From NCBI GenBank assembly GCA_019753105.1, contig JAIELJ010000016.1, positions 1 through 41,606 of the forward strand: a stretch of DNA of 41,606 bases. The letters are read 5' to 3'. The notes beneath the pieces are model-generated. The model did not search any database. It saw only the letters and a list, made by a program, of their open reading frames with translations, and was not told the origin of the DNA. Made by a program: the position numbers and the translations under genes. Positions 34,897 to 41,606 of this stretch are shown here, piece by piece. The stretch comes from Hyphomonadaceae bacterium (GTDB taxonomy: Bacteria; Pseudomonadota; Alphaproteobacteria; Caulobacterales; Aquidulcibacteraceae). Each line of letters starts with the position of its first letter. Within the stretch, counting starts at the first letter, position 1.

Positions 34897-35309
34897 CGAC
34901 ACCTGAACACGCCGCCCATGCGTTACTCGAGCGCGCAGCGGTCTCGTCGCCAGCGGACGTGTTCGCCGACGGCAACGACCTCAATCTTGCGAAAAACGGC
35001 GCCGATATCCTGGTCAACGCAAAGCTCGCGAAGTTCGCCGACGACGGACGGACACAGGTCACGATTACAAATGCGGGGCGCTATTGGGCGCTGCACGGCG
35101 GCTATTTTGGCTTTCTGAAAGAGGAGCCCATAGGCGCCGGTGGAGGACGTGGCCGCAACCCAGAACTCGAAGAAGCGCGGCTGACCTTAATGCGGCTCCG
35201 GCTCAACACCTTTTGGTGGAGCTTTGGCGTCTCGATCGCTGGTTTCATAATTTCGATCATTTCGCTGATCGTCGCTTTCAGCCTGGGCGGCAGACTGGCG
35301 GGATTTTGA
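34893..35309 (+). CDS. Membrane-anchored protein of unknown function
   Basis: A 138-residue protein: a soluble N-terminal part with a winged-helix-like pattern (AAHALLERAAVSS, LAKFADDGRTQVTITNAGRYWALHGG), a Gly-rich linker, and a C-terminal transmembrane helix (about residues 108-131, VSIAGFIISIISLIVAFSLGG). It overlaps the pseudouridine synthase stop by 4 bases (ATGA), so the two are coupled. Function unknown; the N-terminal fold is only suggested by pattern. Confidence 0.7.
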   Translation: MTTPEHAAHALLERAAVSSPADVFADGNDLNLAKNGADILVNAKLAKFADDGRTQVTITNAGRYWALHGGYFGFLKEEPIGAGGGRGRNPELEEARLTLMRLRLNTFWWSFGVSIAGFIISIISLIVAFSLGGRLAGF

Positions 35310-35365
35310 CGCCGATCAAGGCGCCCCGGCAAACCTTGGCTACGCTCCAGTTCTGGAGGTTGCCC

Positions 35366-35455
35366 ATGTTTCCGTTCGCGTGGTTTGTCGTCGGCGCGAT
35401 GTCGACGTTTCTGATTGTGCTGGGAGTCGTTACGTTCGTCAGCCGGGAGCGCTGA
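35366..35455 (+). CDS. Membrane peptide, 29 residues
   Basis: A 29-residue frame, MFPFAWFVVGAMSTFLIVLG followed by VVTFVSRER, is almost entirely one transmembrane helix with a positive C-terminal tail. GGAGG (35355-35359) sits 6 bases before the ATG, stronger than for most genes nearby. It overlaps the convergent DUF4105 gene by 17 bases. No known family, and it could be a regulatory or subunit-like microprotein. Confidence 0.5.
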   Translation: MFPFAWFVVGAMSTFLIVLGVVTFVSRER

Positions 35456-36302
35456 TCGCGTTTCTGCGGCGTAGCTCCGAAAGCAAGGCGCGATCGAATA
35501 CGGCCGGTGGCGTAACGTTCAGCGCTTGAATGAACTCCGTCATATCCGACCGGACGTGCGCCTGTGCGAAACTCGCGCCCGGGATGATGCCGCGACGAAA
35601 GAGGTATTCATCGGAGCGGCCGGTTAGCACGTACGCTGGCGCCCAGTTGAAGCCAGCGGCCTTGGCCAGCTCATTGGTGCAGTTCGAAAGGATCGTGTTG
35701 TAGTAGCGCGGCGTCGTCTCAAGCGACTCTGTTCGAGCGAGGAGATTACGCAGCAGCGCTTGTTCTTGCTCGTCGGTGATATCGACCGGATACACGAACA
35801 CTTCGTGATCCAGCATCACGGCGCGACGTGTCAGCAAATCGCGCGCGGACGCCCAGATGTAAGAAAGCTCGAACGCATTAAAGAGCCCGCGGAACGCGGA
35901 ATATTCCTCGCCCTGCTCGCGTCGCGCTTCGATGGTGACGCCAAGCAAGCGATCGCCTTCAAACTCGAACAGTAGAAGCGTGTGTGCGGCGAGCTGCGAG
36001 CCTGGCTGGGGCTCGAGCATGAACCAAACATTACGCAGCTCATCGAAGCGATAACTTGCATCAACATACGTTTCTGCCGCGACATCCGGACCGGTATAGG
36101 ACCAGTCACTCACCGGCCCCACGGTGAACCGCCCCTCGGTGAGCGTCACGTCCGGATTGATCGCGAGATAGGGATACCAATCGCGATCGGCGCGCGGCGG
36201 CTGCGTCATCGAGGCGGCGCTGCCGAGAACCAGGATCGCAAAAATGCTCGCAACCGCGGGCCGCAGCGGATTGGCGCCGAACCAGTCGATAATCCGCTTC
36301 AA
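35439..36302 (-). CDS. DUF4105 periplasmic protein
   Basis: A 287-residue protein with an N-terminal membrane anchor (about residues 13-32) followed by a periplasmic DUF4105 domain: AAHTLLLFEFEGDRLLGVTI, EARREQGEEYSAFRGLFNAF, and YYNTILSNCTNELAKAAGFN with the conserved Asn-Cys-Thr. The domain resembles cysteine-containing hydrolase-like proteins, but activity is unproven. The start is TTG 36300-36302, with GGGAG before it. It is divergent from the peroxiredoxin gene. Confidence 0.8.
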   Translation of the reverse strand: MKRIIDWFGANPLRPAVASIFAILVLGSAASMTQPPRADRDWYPYLAINPDVTLTEGRFTVGPVSDWSYTGPDVAAETYVDASYRFDELRNVWFMLEPQPGSQLAAHTLLLFEFEGDRLLGVTIEARREQGEEYSAFRGLFNAFELSYIWASARDLLTRRAVMLDHEVFVYPVDITDEQEQALLRNLLARTESLETTPRYYNTILSNCTNELAKAAGFNWAPAYVLTGRSDEYLFRRGIIPGASFAQAHVRSDMTEFIQALNVTPPAVFDRALLSELRRRNAISAPG

Positions 36303-36449
36303 CCAAAGCTCCCGCGTTGCTTCGCCTCGCTCATGGCCATGCGCCGGTTAAGGGCTGGTTGTCTCGGGCCGAAGCGATCCCATTTCTAGCGGCATACGCC
36401 GTCGTGTGCTATCCGGCCGCTACGGCCAGTTCCTTCCAGGAGATCACTC

Positions 36450-37112
36450 ATGCCGCTCCGCATCGGCGACAAAGCCCCAGACTTCGAAGCTGAAACCACA
36501 AAAGGCCGGATCAAATTCCACGACTGGCTCGGCGACAGCTATGGCATCCTCTTCTCGCATCCGAAGGATTTCACGCCGGTTTGCACCACGGAACTCGGCT
36601 ATCTCGCCAAGCTTGAGCCGGAGTTCACCAAGCGCAACGTGAAGATCATCGGCCTTTCGGTCGATCCCGTCGAGAACCACGAACGCTGGCGGAGCGACAT
36701 TAAAGAAGTCACCGGCGGCGACGTGCAATATCCGATGATTGGCGATCACGACCTCAACGTCGCCAAGCTCTATGACATGCTCCCCGCCGAAACCGCCGGC
36801 ACATCGGAAGGCCGCACGGCCGCGACGAATGCGACCGTGCGCACGGTCTACATCATCGGCGCCGACAAGCTGATCAAGGCGATGCTGATCTATCCGATGT
36901 CATCGGGACGGAACTTCGATGAAGTGCTGCGCTTGGTCGACTCGATCCAGCTCACCGCCAACCACAAAGTGGCGACGCCAGTGAATTGGAAGAACGGCGA
37001 GGACGTCATCATCGTCCCGGCGGTGTCGGACGAGGAAGCCAAGACGCGCTTCCCGAATGGCTGGACGACGGTGAAGCCCTATTTGCGCATCGTGCCGCAG
37101 CCAAAAAGCTAA
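36450..37112 (+). CDS. 1-Cys peroxiredoxin (Prx6 type)
   Basis: A 220-residue thiol peroxidase: LRIGDKAPDFEAETTKGRIK, SHPKDFTPVCTTELG with the peroxidatic Cys45, VDPVENHERW, and the C-terminal dimer domain with PYLRIVPQP. No resolving cysteine follows, as in Prx6-type enzymes. It reduces H2O2 and organic peroxides in the cytoplasm. AGGAG lies before the ATG at 36450. The 36303-36449 region is a divergent promoter stretch; TTGTCT with TTTCTA about 18 bases later may be its promoter. Confidence 0.95.
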   Translation: MPLRIGDKAPDFEAETTKGRIKFHDWLGDSYGILFSHPKDFTPVCTTELGYLAKLEPEFTKRNVKIIGLSVDPVENHERWRSDIKEVTGGDVQYPMIGDHDLNVAKLYDMLPAETAGTSEGRTAATNATVRTVYIIGADKLIKAMLIYPMSSGRNFDEVLRLVDSIQLTANHKVATPVNWKNGEDVIIVPAVSDEEAKTRFPNGWTTVKPYLRIVPQPKS

Positions 37113-37113
37113 T

Positions 37114-37220
37114 CGTCATCCTGGGTCATCCGCCGCAGGCGGGTGGCCCAGGATCCAGGGCAAACGACGTGCTCGTGGCCCCTAGATCCCGGCTCGCGCT
37201 GCGCGCTCACCAGGATGACG
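37114..37220. repeat. Nested palindromic intergenic repeat
   Basis: Outer arms CGTCATCCTGG (37114-37124) and CCAGGATGACG (37210-37220) are perfectly complementary, with an inner imperfect pair GGATCCAGG / CCTAGATCC. It lies between two plus-strand genes. The GTCATCCTGG...CCAGGATGAC type is common as a dispersed palindromic repeat in alphaproteobacterial genomes; mRNA folding could protect the peroxiredoxin 3' end or terminate it. Confidence 0.7.
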
Positions 37221-37294
37221 GAGTACTCAGCCTGCGCGCGAGCCATTGCATCGCTCGATCAGACGTAGGAATCTCCGGCTCGGAGGAGCGTCCG

Positions 37295-38329
37295 ATGATT
37301 TTCGAGCAAGTCGCGAACGGCGGCTGCCAGTCTTATCTGGTCGGTTGCAGCGATAGCTGCGTGGCGGCGCTGATCGATCCGGAAGTCCGCAAGATCGACC
37401 GCTACCGCGCGCTCGCGGCGCAGCATGGCGTCCGCATTCAATACATTATCGACACGCACACCCACGCCGATCATTTCAGCGCCTCGAAGCAAATGAGCGA
37501 AACACTGGGCGTCCCGGTGATCGCGCATCGGCTTTCGCCAGCGCCTTATGTCGATCTTCGCGTCGACGAGGGTGACGTCATCAAGATCGGCAGTCTGCGG
37601 CTCACCGTGCTGCATACGCCGGGGCATACGCGCGACAGCATGAGCCTTGTTGCCAGCGACCGCGTTTTCACTGGTGACGCGCTCCTGATCGGCGCCACTG
37701 GCCGTACCGATTTGCCGAGTGGCGATCCTGATGAACTCTACGACTCCCTGTTCGGCAAAATCCTGAAGCTCGAACCAAACATGCGCATCTATCCTGCGCA
37801 CGTCTACAAGGGCGCTGCCTGCTCTACGATCGAGGAAGAAACGCGCTCCAATCCGCGCCTGCAGAAGCGCGAACGGGCTGAGTTCGTCGAGATGATGCGG
37901 ACGCTTTCGCTCTCGATGCCGGAGCATCTCACGGAGGCTCTACGCGTGAATATGAGCGGCGGCGTTTCCGTGGCGCAGTTGCTGAGTGAAGCCGCAGCCG
38001 AAGTGCCGTTCATGTCGATGGACGAGGTGAAATCGCGTGTGGCCGCGGGCGCCAACGATTTCATCGTCCTCGATGTGCGCGAGCGCGATTCATTCGACGC
38101 AGGCCATATCCCGACAGCCAAGCATCTGCCGCGTGGGCTACTAGAGCTGAAAGTCAATGAAGCTCTCCCCGATCCGACGGTGCGCATCGTCACTTATTGC
38201 GACTACGGCAAAATCTCCACGCTCGCGGCAGCCACCCTGCGGCGCATGGGCTTCACCCGCGCTGTGGCGCTCGACGGCGGCATGAAGGTGTGGCGCGAAA
38301 AGAACTTCCCAATTGAGTCTCAGGCCTGA
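37295..38329 (+). CDS. Persulfide dioxygenase-rhodanese fusion
   Basis: A 344-residue two-domain protein. Residues 1-235 are a metallo-beta-lactamase fold of the ETHE1/Blh persulfide dioxygenase type: DTHTHADHFSA with H55, H57, D59 and H60, then PGHTRDSM (H111), FTGDALLIGATGRTDLPSGD (D128) and YPAHVYKG (H169). Residues about 240-344 are a rhodanese domain with LDVRERDSFDAGHIPTAKHL and Cys302 in TYCDYGKIS. Together they would oxidise glutathione persulphide and move sulphane sulphur in sulphide detoxification. GGAGGAG precedes the ATG at 37295. An upstream in-frame extension through the repeat is rejected. Confidence 0.9.
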   Translation: MIFEQVANGGCQSYLVGCSDSCVAALIDPEVRKIDRYRALAAQHGVRIQYIIDTHTHADHFSASKQMSETLGVPVIAHRLSPAPYVDLRVDEGDVIKIGSLRLTVLHTPGHTRDSMSLVASDRVFTGDALLIGATGRTDLPSGDPDELYDSLFGKILKLEPNMRIYPAHVYKGAACSTIEEETRSNPRLQKRERAEFVEMMRTLSLSMPEHLTEALRVNMSGGVSVAQLLSEAAAEVPFMSMDEVKSRVAAGANDFIVLDVRERDSFDAGHIPTAKHLPRGLLELKVNEALPDPTVRIVTYCDYGKISTLAAATLRRMGFTRAVALDGGMKVWREKNFPIESQA

Positions 38330-38592
38330 ACATCATCCGTATCGGGATGGCGGCGGAAGTAGGCCACGGCGTATGGGCATCGGCCGCGTAGTTTGACGCC
38401 ATTGGCGCGCGCATGCGCGACGATTTCCGCCATCAGCTTGGCAGCATGGCCCTGCCCGCGCGCATGAGCTGGCGTCTCGACATGGGTGATCACGCGAACG
38501 CCGCCAGCGATCATGTAATCAGCGATCGATTGCACGTCGGCGACGTCATATTCGTAGCGCTGGGCGTGGGTGTTATCGCGAAATTGGCTCAC
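38320..38592 (-). CDS. Small GNAT-like N-acetyltransferase
   Basis: A 90-residue YjdJ-type GNAT protein: RYEYDVADVQSIADYMIAGG, ITHVETPAHARGQGHAAKLM (acetyl-CoA loop RGQGxA), and CPYAVAYFRRHPDTDDV. Such short proteins have a single GNAT core; their substrates are unknown. The stop region overlaps the convergent persulfide dioxygenase gene by 10 bases. It is divergent from rlmJ. Confidence 0.85.
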   Translation of the reverse strand: MSQFRDNTHAQRYEYDVADVQSIADYMIAGGVRVITHVETPAHARGQGHAAKLMAEIVAHARANGVKLRGRCPYAVAYFRRHPDTDDVQA

Positions 38593-38644
38593 AACGTCTC
38601 CGGGGTCTCTGGCTAACGCAGGCGCGGCGGTTTAGTTCGGGCGC

Positions 38645-39466
38645 ATGAATTACCGGCACGCCTTCCATGTGGGCAATCATGCGGACGTCTTAAAGCACGC
38701 AATCCTGCTCTATTGCCTCGACGCATTGAAGAAAAAGCCGGCGCCGTTCGCCGTTTTGGATACGCATGCCGGGCGGGGCCTCTACGATTTTTTGAGCGAT
38801 GAAGCCGTGCGCAGCCCTGAGTGGCAAGACGGCATCGCGCGACTCTGGAACTGGCCGGATCCTCCGCCCCTGATCGCGCGCTACATTGAAGCGGTGCGCG
38901 CCTTCAACGCCGACGGCGATCTGCGCACCTACCCGGGTTCGCCCGCTCTGGTGACCAGCAATTTGCGCGACGATGATGTGCTGATGGCGTGCGAGCTTCA
39001 TCCTGAAGAGCACGCCGCCTTGAAGCGCGCACTGCCGCGCAAAGCCAATGTGCAGGTGCATGCGCGTGATGGCTGGCAAGCGCTCAGCGCTTTATTGCCG
39101 CCCGCGCAGAAGCGCGGGCTGGTGCTGATCGATCCGCCTTATGAGGAGCCTGACGAATTGCAGCGCGCCGCGCGCGCGTTGGGGCCAGTGCTGAAGCGTT
39201 TCGGGCATGGCGTATATCTTTGGTGGCGGCCGTTGAAGAGCGAGAGCTTGCTGAAGAGCGTCGATGCCGAAGCCCGCGCACAAGGCGCGAAGGAGACCCT
39301 GCGCGCTGATCTTTGGGTCGATGCGGTGACGCCGGAGGGCCGGCTGATGGGGTCGAGCTGTTTTCTGATCAATCCGCCGTTCGGCTTGCGCGAAGCGCTT
39401 CAGGAGGCGCTGCCGTTTCTGGCCGAGGCCTTGACCAAGGGCCGTCCCGGCTGGCGGCTTGTCTAA
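38645..39466 (+). CDS. rlmJ: 23S rRNA (adenine2030-N6)-methyltransferase
   Basis: RlmJ makes m6A2030 in 23S rRNA. The 273-residue protein has the family start MNYRHAFHVGNHADVLKHAI, the SAM-binding FAVLDTHAGRGLYDF, and the catalytic LIDPPYE (163-167). Length agrees with E. coli RlmJ (280). Confidence 0.95.
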   Translation: MNYRHAFHVGNHADVLKHAILLYCLDALKKKPAPFAVLDTHAGRGLYDFLSDEAVRSPEWQDGIARLWNWPDPPPLIARYIEAVRAFNADGDLRTYPGSPALVTSNLRDDDVLMACELHPEEHAALKRALPRKANVQVHARDGWQALSALLPPAQKRGLVLIDPPYEEPDELQRAARALGPVLKRFGHGVYLWWRPLKSESLLKSVDAEARAQGAKETLRADLWVDAVTPEGRLMGSSCFLINPPFGLREALQEALPFLAEALTKGRPGWRLV

Positions 39467-39470
39467 AGCA

Positions 39471-39496
39471 AAGGGCGCGGATTTCTCCGCGCCCTT
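39471..39496 (-). terminator. Hairpin between rlmJ and the 30-residue gene
   Basis: An 11-base stem, AAGGGCGCGGA (39471-39481) / TCCGCGCCCTT (39486-39496), with a TTTC loop, separates two convergent genes. On the minus strand it ends TTTGCTTT; in the plus direction TTCCCCC follows. It most likely stops the small minus-strand gene and perhaps rlmJ too. Confidence 0.75.
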
Positions 39497-39521
39497 CCCC
39501 CTAGGCCACGCGCGTCGCGGC

Positions 39522-39614
39522 TTACGCGACGATCAGCGCGGCTTGGTTGACGATGGCGAACGCTGCCGGGAAGAACACAACCATAGCAGCGATCATGCAG
39601 TAGAATTTCGTCAC
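39522..39614 (-). CDS. Membrane peptide, 30 residues, with its own signals
   Basis: A 31-codon frame, GTG 39612-39614 to TAA 39522-39524, encodes MTKFYCMIAAMVVFFPAAFA then IVNQAALIVA, one hydrophobic helix. GGGAGGA lies 5 bases before the start, and a terminator hairpin follows 25 bases after the stop. These are features of a real gene. A small palindromic hairpin (CGTCGCG-CGCGACG) lies over the stop. No family recognised; it may be a subunit-like small protein or regulatory peptide. Confidence 0.55.
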   Translation of the reverse strand: MTKFYCMIAAMVVFFPAAFAIVNQAALIVA

Positions 39615-39767
39615 GTGTTCCTCCCTTCGTCAACCGATCGCCTCAGCGATGTTGTGAAGATAGAGCAGAACCCCGTGCCCCCCAGTGACGGACGTCACGG
39701 CAGGTGGACTGGCCTGCCCGGCGCCGCCTATGCCTTGATCCTCCAACCACAGATGCCTGGGTGAGCG

Positions 39768-40445
39768 ATGCAGTTTGATGACGTTATCCTCGGTCGCCGG
39801 AGCATTCGCGGCTACAAGCCCGACCCGGTGCCGCGCGCTTTGATCGAGGAGATCCTCACGCTCGCCATGCGTGCGCCCTCGTCGATGAACACGCAGCCGT
39901 GGAATTTCTACGTCATCACCGGCGAACCCTTAGACCGCATTCGCGCCGGCAATACCGAGCGCATGATCGCGGGCGTCCCGCAATCGCGCGAATTTCGCAC
40001 CGGGCCTGCGTTCGCCGGTCCGCATCGGGAACGCCAGATCGGCGTCGCCAAACAATTGTTCGCCGCGATGGGCATTGCGCGCGACGACGCCGAGCGGCGT
40101 CAGGATTGGGTGCTCCGCGGCTTCCGGCAGTTCGACGCGCCGGTTTGCGTGATCGTGACGTACGACAAAGTCCTGGACGGCAGCGACGACACGCCCTTCG
40201 ATTGCGGCGCCGTCACGACGGCCCTGGTCAACGCCGCATGGTCGCGCGGGCTTGGCGCGGTGATCAATAGCCAAGGCATCATGCAATCGCCCGTCGTGCG
40301 CGAGCATGCCGGCATCGCCGACGACCAAGTGATCATGAAGAGTATTGCGCTCGGCTGGCCAGACGAGGACTTCCCGGCCAACGCCGTGGTCTCGACACGC
40401 AAGAGCGTTGAGGAAGCCGCGGTTTTCGTTGGCTTTGACGACTAG
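39768..40445 (+). CDS. Nitroreductase-family flavoprotein
   Basis: A 225-residue FMN-dependent oxidoreductase: the FMN phosphate motif RRSIRGYKPDPVP, MRAPSSMNTQPWNFYVITGE, then DCGAVTTALVNAAWSRGLGA and C-terminal SIALGWPDEDFPANAV. Such enzymes reduce nitro compounds, quinones or enones using NAD(P)H. The start at ATG 39768 is preceded by GGGTGAG. The upstream 39615-39767 stretch has no gene besides the minus-strand 30-residue frame's leader. No regulator is adjacent. Confidence 0.93.
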   Translation: MQFDDVILGRRSIRGYKPDPVPRALIEEILTLAMRAPSSMNTQPWNFYVITGEPLDRIRAGNTERMIAGVPQSREFRTGPAFAGPHRERQIGVAKQLFAAMGIARDDAERRQDWVLRGFRQFDAPVCVIVTYDKVLDGSDDTPFDCGAVTTALVNAAWSRGLGAVINSQGIMQSPVVREHAGIADDQVIMKSIALGWPDEDFPANAVVSTRKSVEEAAVFVGFDD

Positions 40446-40500
40446 TCGCACGCGCGTCCGCTAGACCTAGGCGGCTGCCCTAAGGCACGGTCTACGTTGC

Positions 40501-41118
40501 ATGACATTCGATTCCGCACTCGCCTTCCTGCAGCAGCAGCACATCGCCATTCCGATCGTGGCCATAACGGTCTTGATCATCCTGCTGATGAAGCGGCCGT
40601 TCACGGCGCTCTATGTGGCGCTAATGCCGCTGGTCAATTGGGCCTTCGCCGGCATTCCGACGATTCCGATTCCAGAGTCGTTCGGCGGCGGCGAATGGCA
40701 CCCGTTCACGATCGTCACCGGCCTGGTGCTGGTTGTGCGCGACTTTGCCCAGCGCGAGATCAAGCACTGGATTTTCGGCGCGATGCTCGTCGGGCTGACG
40801 CTATCTACGCTGACCGCTTGGCCGGTCATTGTCGTCGCGTCGGGCATCGCCTTCCTGATCTCCGAGACGACTGACTGGGCGGTCTACACCTTCTCCAAAC
40901 GCCCGCTCTCACAACGCATTCTAATCTCCAGCGCGATCTCGGCGCCGATCGATCAGATGGCGTTTATAAGCCTAGCCTCGCTGGTCGTGCCCGGCATTTT
41001 TGCCTGGGGGTCGATCGCCACGGGCATCGTCTCGAAGCTCCTGGGGGCCTATATCGTCTCCCAGATCGTGGCGCGGCAGGAGCGGCGCGGGCGTCAAAAC
41101 GAGATGAATCCCGCGTAA
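40501..41118 (+). CDS. VUT-family transporter (YhhQ type)
   Basis: A 205-residue inner-membrane protein with about six transmembrane helices of the VUT family: LVLVVRDFAQREIKHW, ASGIAFLISETTDWAVYTFS and SSAISAPIDQMAFISL. YhhQ-type members take up queuosine precursors (queuine/preQ). The family also includes vitamin carriers, so the substrate is not certain. It starts at ATG 40501. It lies 55 bases after the nitroreductase but without obvious coupling. Confidence 0.8.
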   Translation: MTFDSALAFLQQQHIAIPIVAITVLIILLMKRPFTALYVALMPLVNWAFAGIPTIPIPESFGGGEWHPFTIVTGLVLVVRDFAQREIKHWIFGAMLVGLTLSTLTAWPVIVVASGIAFLISETTDWAVYTFSKRPLSQRILISSAISAPIDQMAFISLASLVVPGIFAWGSIATGIVSKLLGAYIVSQIVARQERRGRQNEMNPA

Positions 41119-41330
41119 ACTCAGCGTTTCTGCTTGCGCTGCGGAACCCGCTCCATCATAAGCTGGTTGGTGTAAGCTGGCGGTCGGGCCAGCAAAGGTG
41201 CGAAGATCCGCGGCGTGCGGCAAGTTTTTGAATCCCCAATCAAAGCAGAAATTCGCGATGACGTGCGTTCGCTTCCGCGAGCGCGCGGCTTTTGGCGTGC
41301 GCCAAAGGCATTGAAACAGGACAAGTGGAA
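41119..41330. other. Intergenic region before the glycine-rich gene
   Basis: 212 bases without a supported gene. A hairpin TTTGGCG-TG-CGCCAAA (about 41291-41306) lies 25 bases before the next start and could influence its mRNA. A 67-residue minus-strand frame is Arg-rich with no family likeness and is not called. No promoter was clear. Confidence 0.4.
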
Positions 41331-41606
41331 ATGAGCTTCGAAGACGATTTCGACAACGGCGACGACGACAACGACAAGAAGAAAGAAAAACGCGGTGGCC
41401 GTGGCCGCGAGCGCAGCGCGGATACTCCGGAATTTGGTGGTGGCGAAAGCGGCGGCGGCTTCGGCGGCGGCGGTGGCGGCTATGGCGGCGGCGGCGGTGA
41501 TCGCGGCGGCGGCGGCGGCGGTTACGGCGGCGGCGGCTATCGTGGCGGCGGCAGCGGCTTCGGCGGCGGCGGCGGTGATCGCGGCGGTGGCGGCGGTGGA
41601 TACCGC
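41331..41606 (+). CDS. Glycine-rich protein, truncated by window end
   Basis: The first 92 residues: an acidic start (MSFEDDFDNGDDDNDKKKEK), an Arg/Gly RGG-like patch (RGGRGRERS), and then almost only Gly with periodic Tyr, Phe, Asp and Arg (for example GYGGGGGDRGGGG). This is a low-complexity, RNA-binding-like tail, as seen at the ends of cold-shock and DEAD-box proteins, but here at the N-terminus. Any folded domain lies beyond the window, so no function is assigned. GGC triplets dominate the coding. Confidence 0.7.
   Translation, partial: MSFEDDFDNGDDDNDKKKEKRGGRGRERSADTPEFGGGESGGGFGGGGGGYGGGGGDRGGGGGGYGGGGYRGGGSGFGGGGGDRGGGGGGYR

Noticed and set aside
39732-39750. FNR box before the nitroreductase
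   Set aside because: TTGATCCTCCAACC lacks the ATCAA half.
41121-41324. 67-residue minus-strand frame before the glycine-rich gene
   Set aside because: Arg-rich, no ribosome site or family pattern.
41440-41606. Tandem repeat or CRISPR-like array
   Set aside because: The GGC-rich repetition is codon-level glycine repeat within an open frame, with no spacer pattern.

Overview
This 41.6 kb window looks like chromosomal DNA of a GC-rich alphaproteobacterium, most likely from the Caulobacterales/Hyphomonadaceae side. The pointers are three large TonB-dependent receptors (TBDRs), alpha-type regulatory sites (a GTTC-N7-GTTC LexA box before uvrB), a tRNA-Trp/secE/nusG unit and many small alphaproteobacterial conserved proteins. 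The taxonomic call is inference from gene content; no rRNA gene is present.

Layout. The left part (1-9.3 kb) is on the minus strand and, in transcription order, runs tRNA-Trp, secE, nusG, a subclass B3 metallo-beta-lactamase-like gene, a TBDR, an EamA-type exporter, a second TBDR, a small membrane ORF, rplK and rplA (cut by the window edge). The usually continuous nusG-rplK junction is therefore opened by about 7.4 kb of envelope and transport genes. From 9.5 to 16.9 kb are a dihaem cytochrome c, a protein ending in an isolated FtsK-gamma-type winged helix, a VOC protein, a GIN-domain (DUF2807) protein, an acidic outer-membrane barrel with a strong terminator, an ArsR-AHSA1-YciI-like-GST operon (the YciI-like gene carries a frameshift), a SIMPL lipoprotein and a second GST.

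The str operon rpsL-rpsG-fusA (16.98-20.0 kb, minus) ends in a terminator without tuf. Upstream of it are a TPR/2OG-Fe(II) oxygenase protein and the third, largest TBDR. Next come a small exported protein and uvrB, which has a textbook alphaproteobacterial SOS box. Downstream of uvrB are a frame-disrupted gene and two overlapping small conserved genes.

From 29.7 to 32.6 kb is an ECF42-like sigma factor module: a DGPF/YCII protein followed by the sigma factor, then an AHSA1 gene and ompW. The DGPF and AHSA1 genes share the same promoter-like signature, TGTCGG-N17-CGTC, suggesting a small local regulon. ompW has a perfect FNR/FixK-type box. From 32.7 kb to the end are a TIR-like/transmembrane/Sel1 protein, a pseudouridine synthase with small membrane proteins, a DUF4105 protein, a 1-Cys peroxiredoxin, a nested palindromic intergenic repeat, a persulfide dioxygenase-rhodanese fusion, a small GNAT protein, rlmJ, a 30-residue membrane peptide gene with its own terminator, a nitroreductase, a VUT-family transporter and the start of a glycine-rich protein.

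No CRISPR array, insertion sequence, integrase or prophage gene was seen. Several very long ORFs opposite real genes are GC-driven shadows. The most interesting items are the stand-alone FtsK-gamma-like protein, the B3 beta-lactamase gene placed 16 bases behind nusG, the paired ECF promoter signature, the degenerate TIR-Sel1 protein, and a dockerin-like calcium loop inside a TonB receptor.
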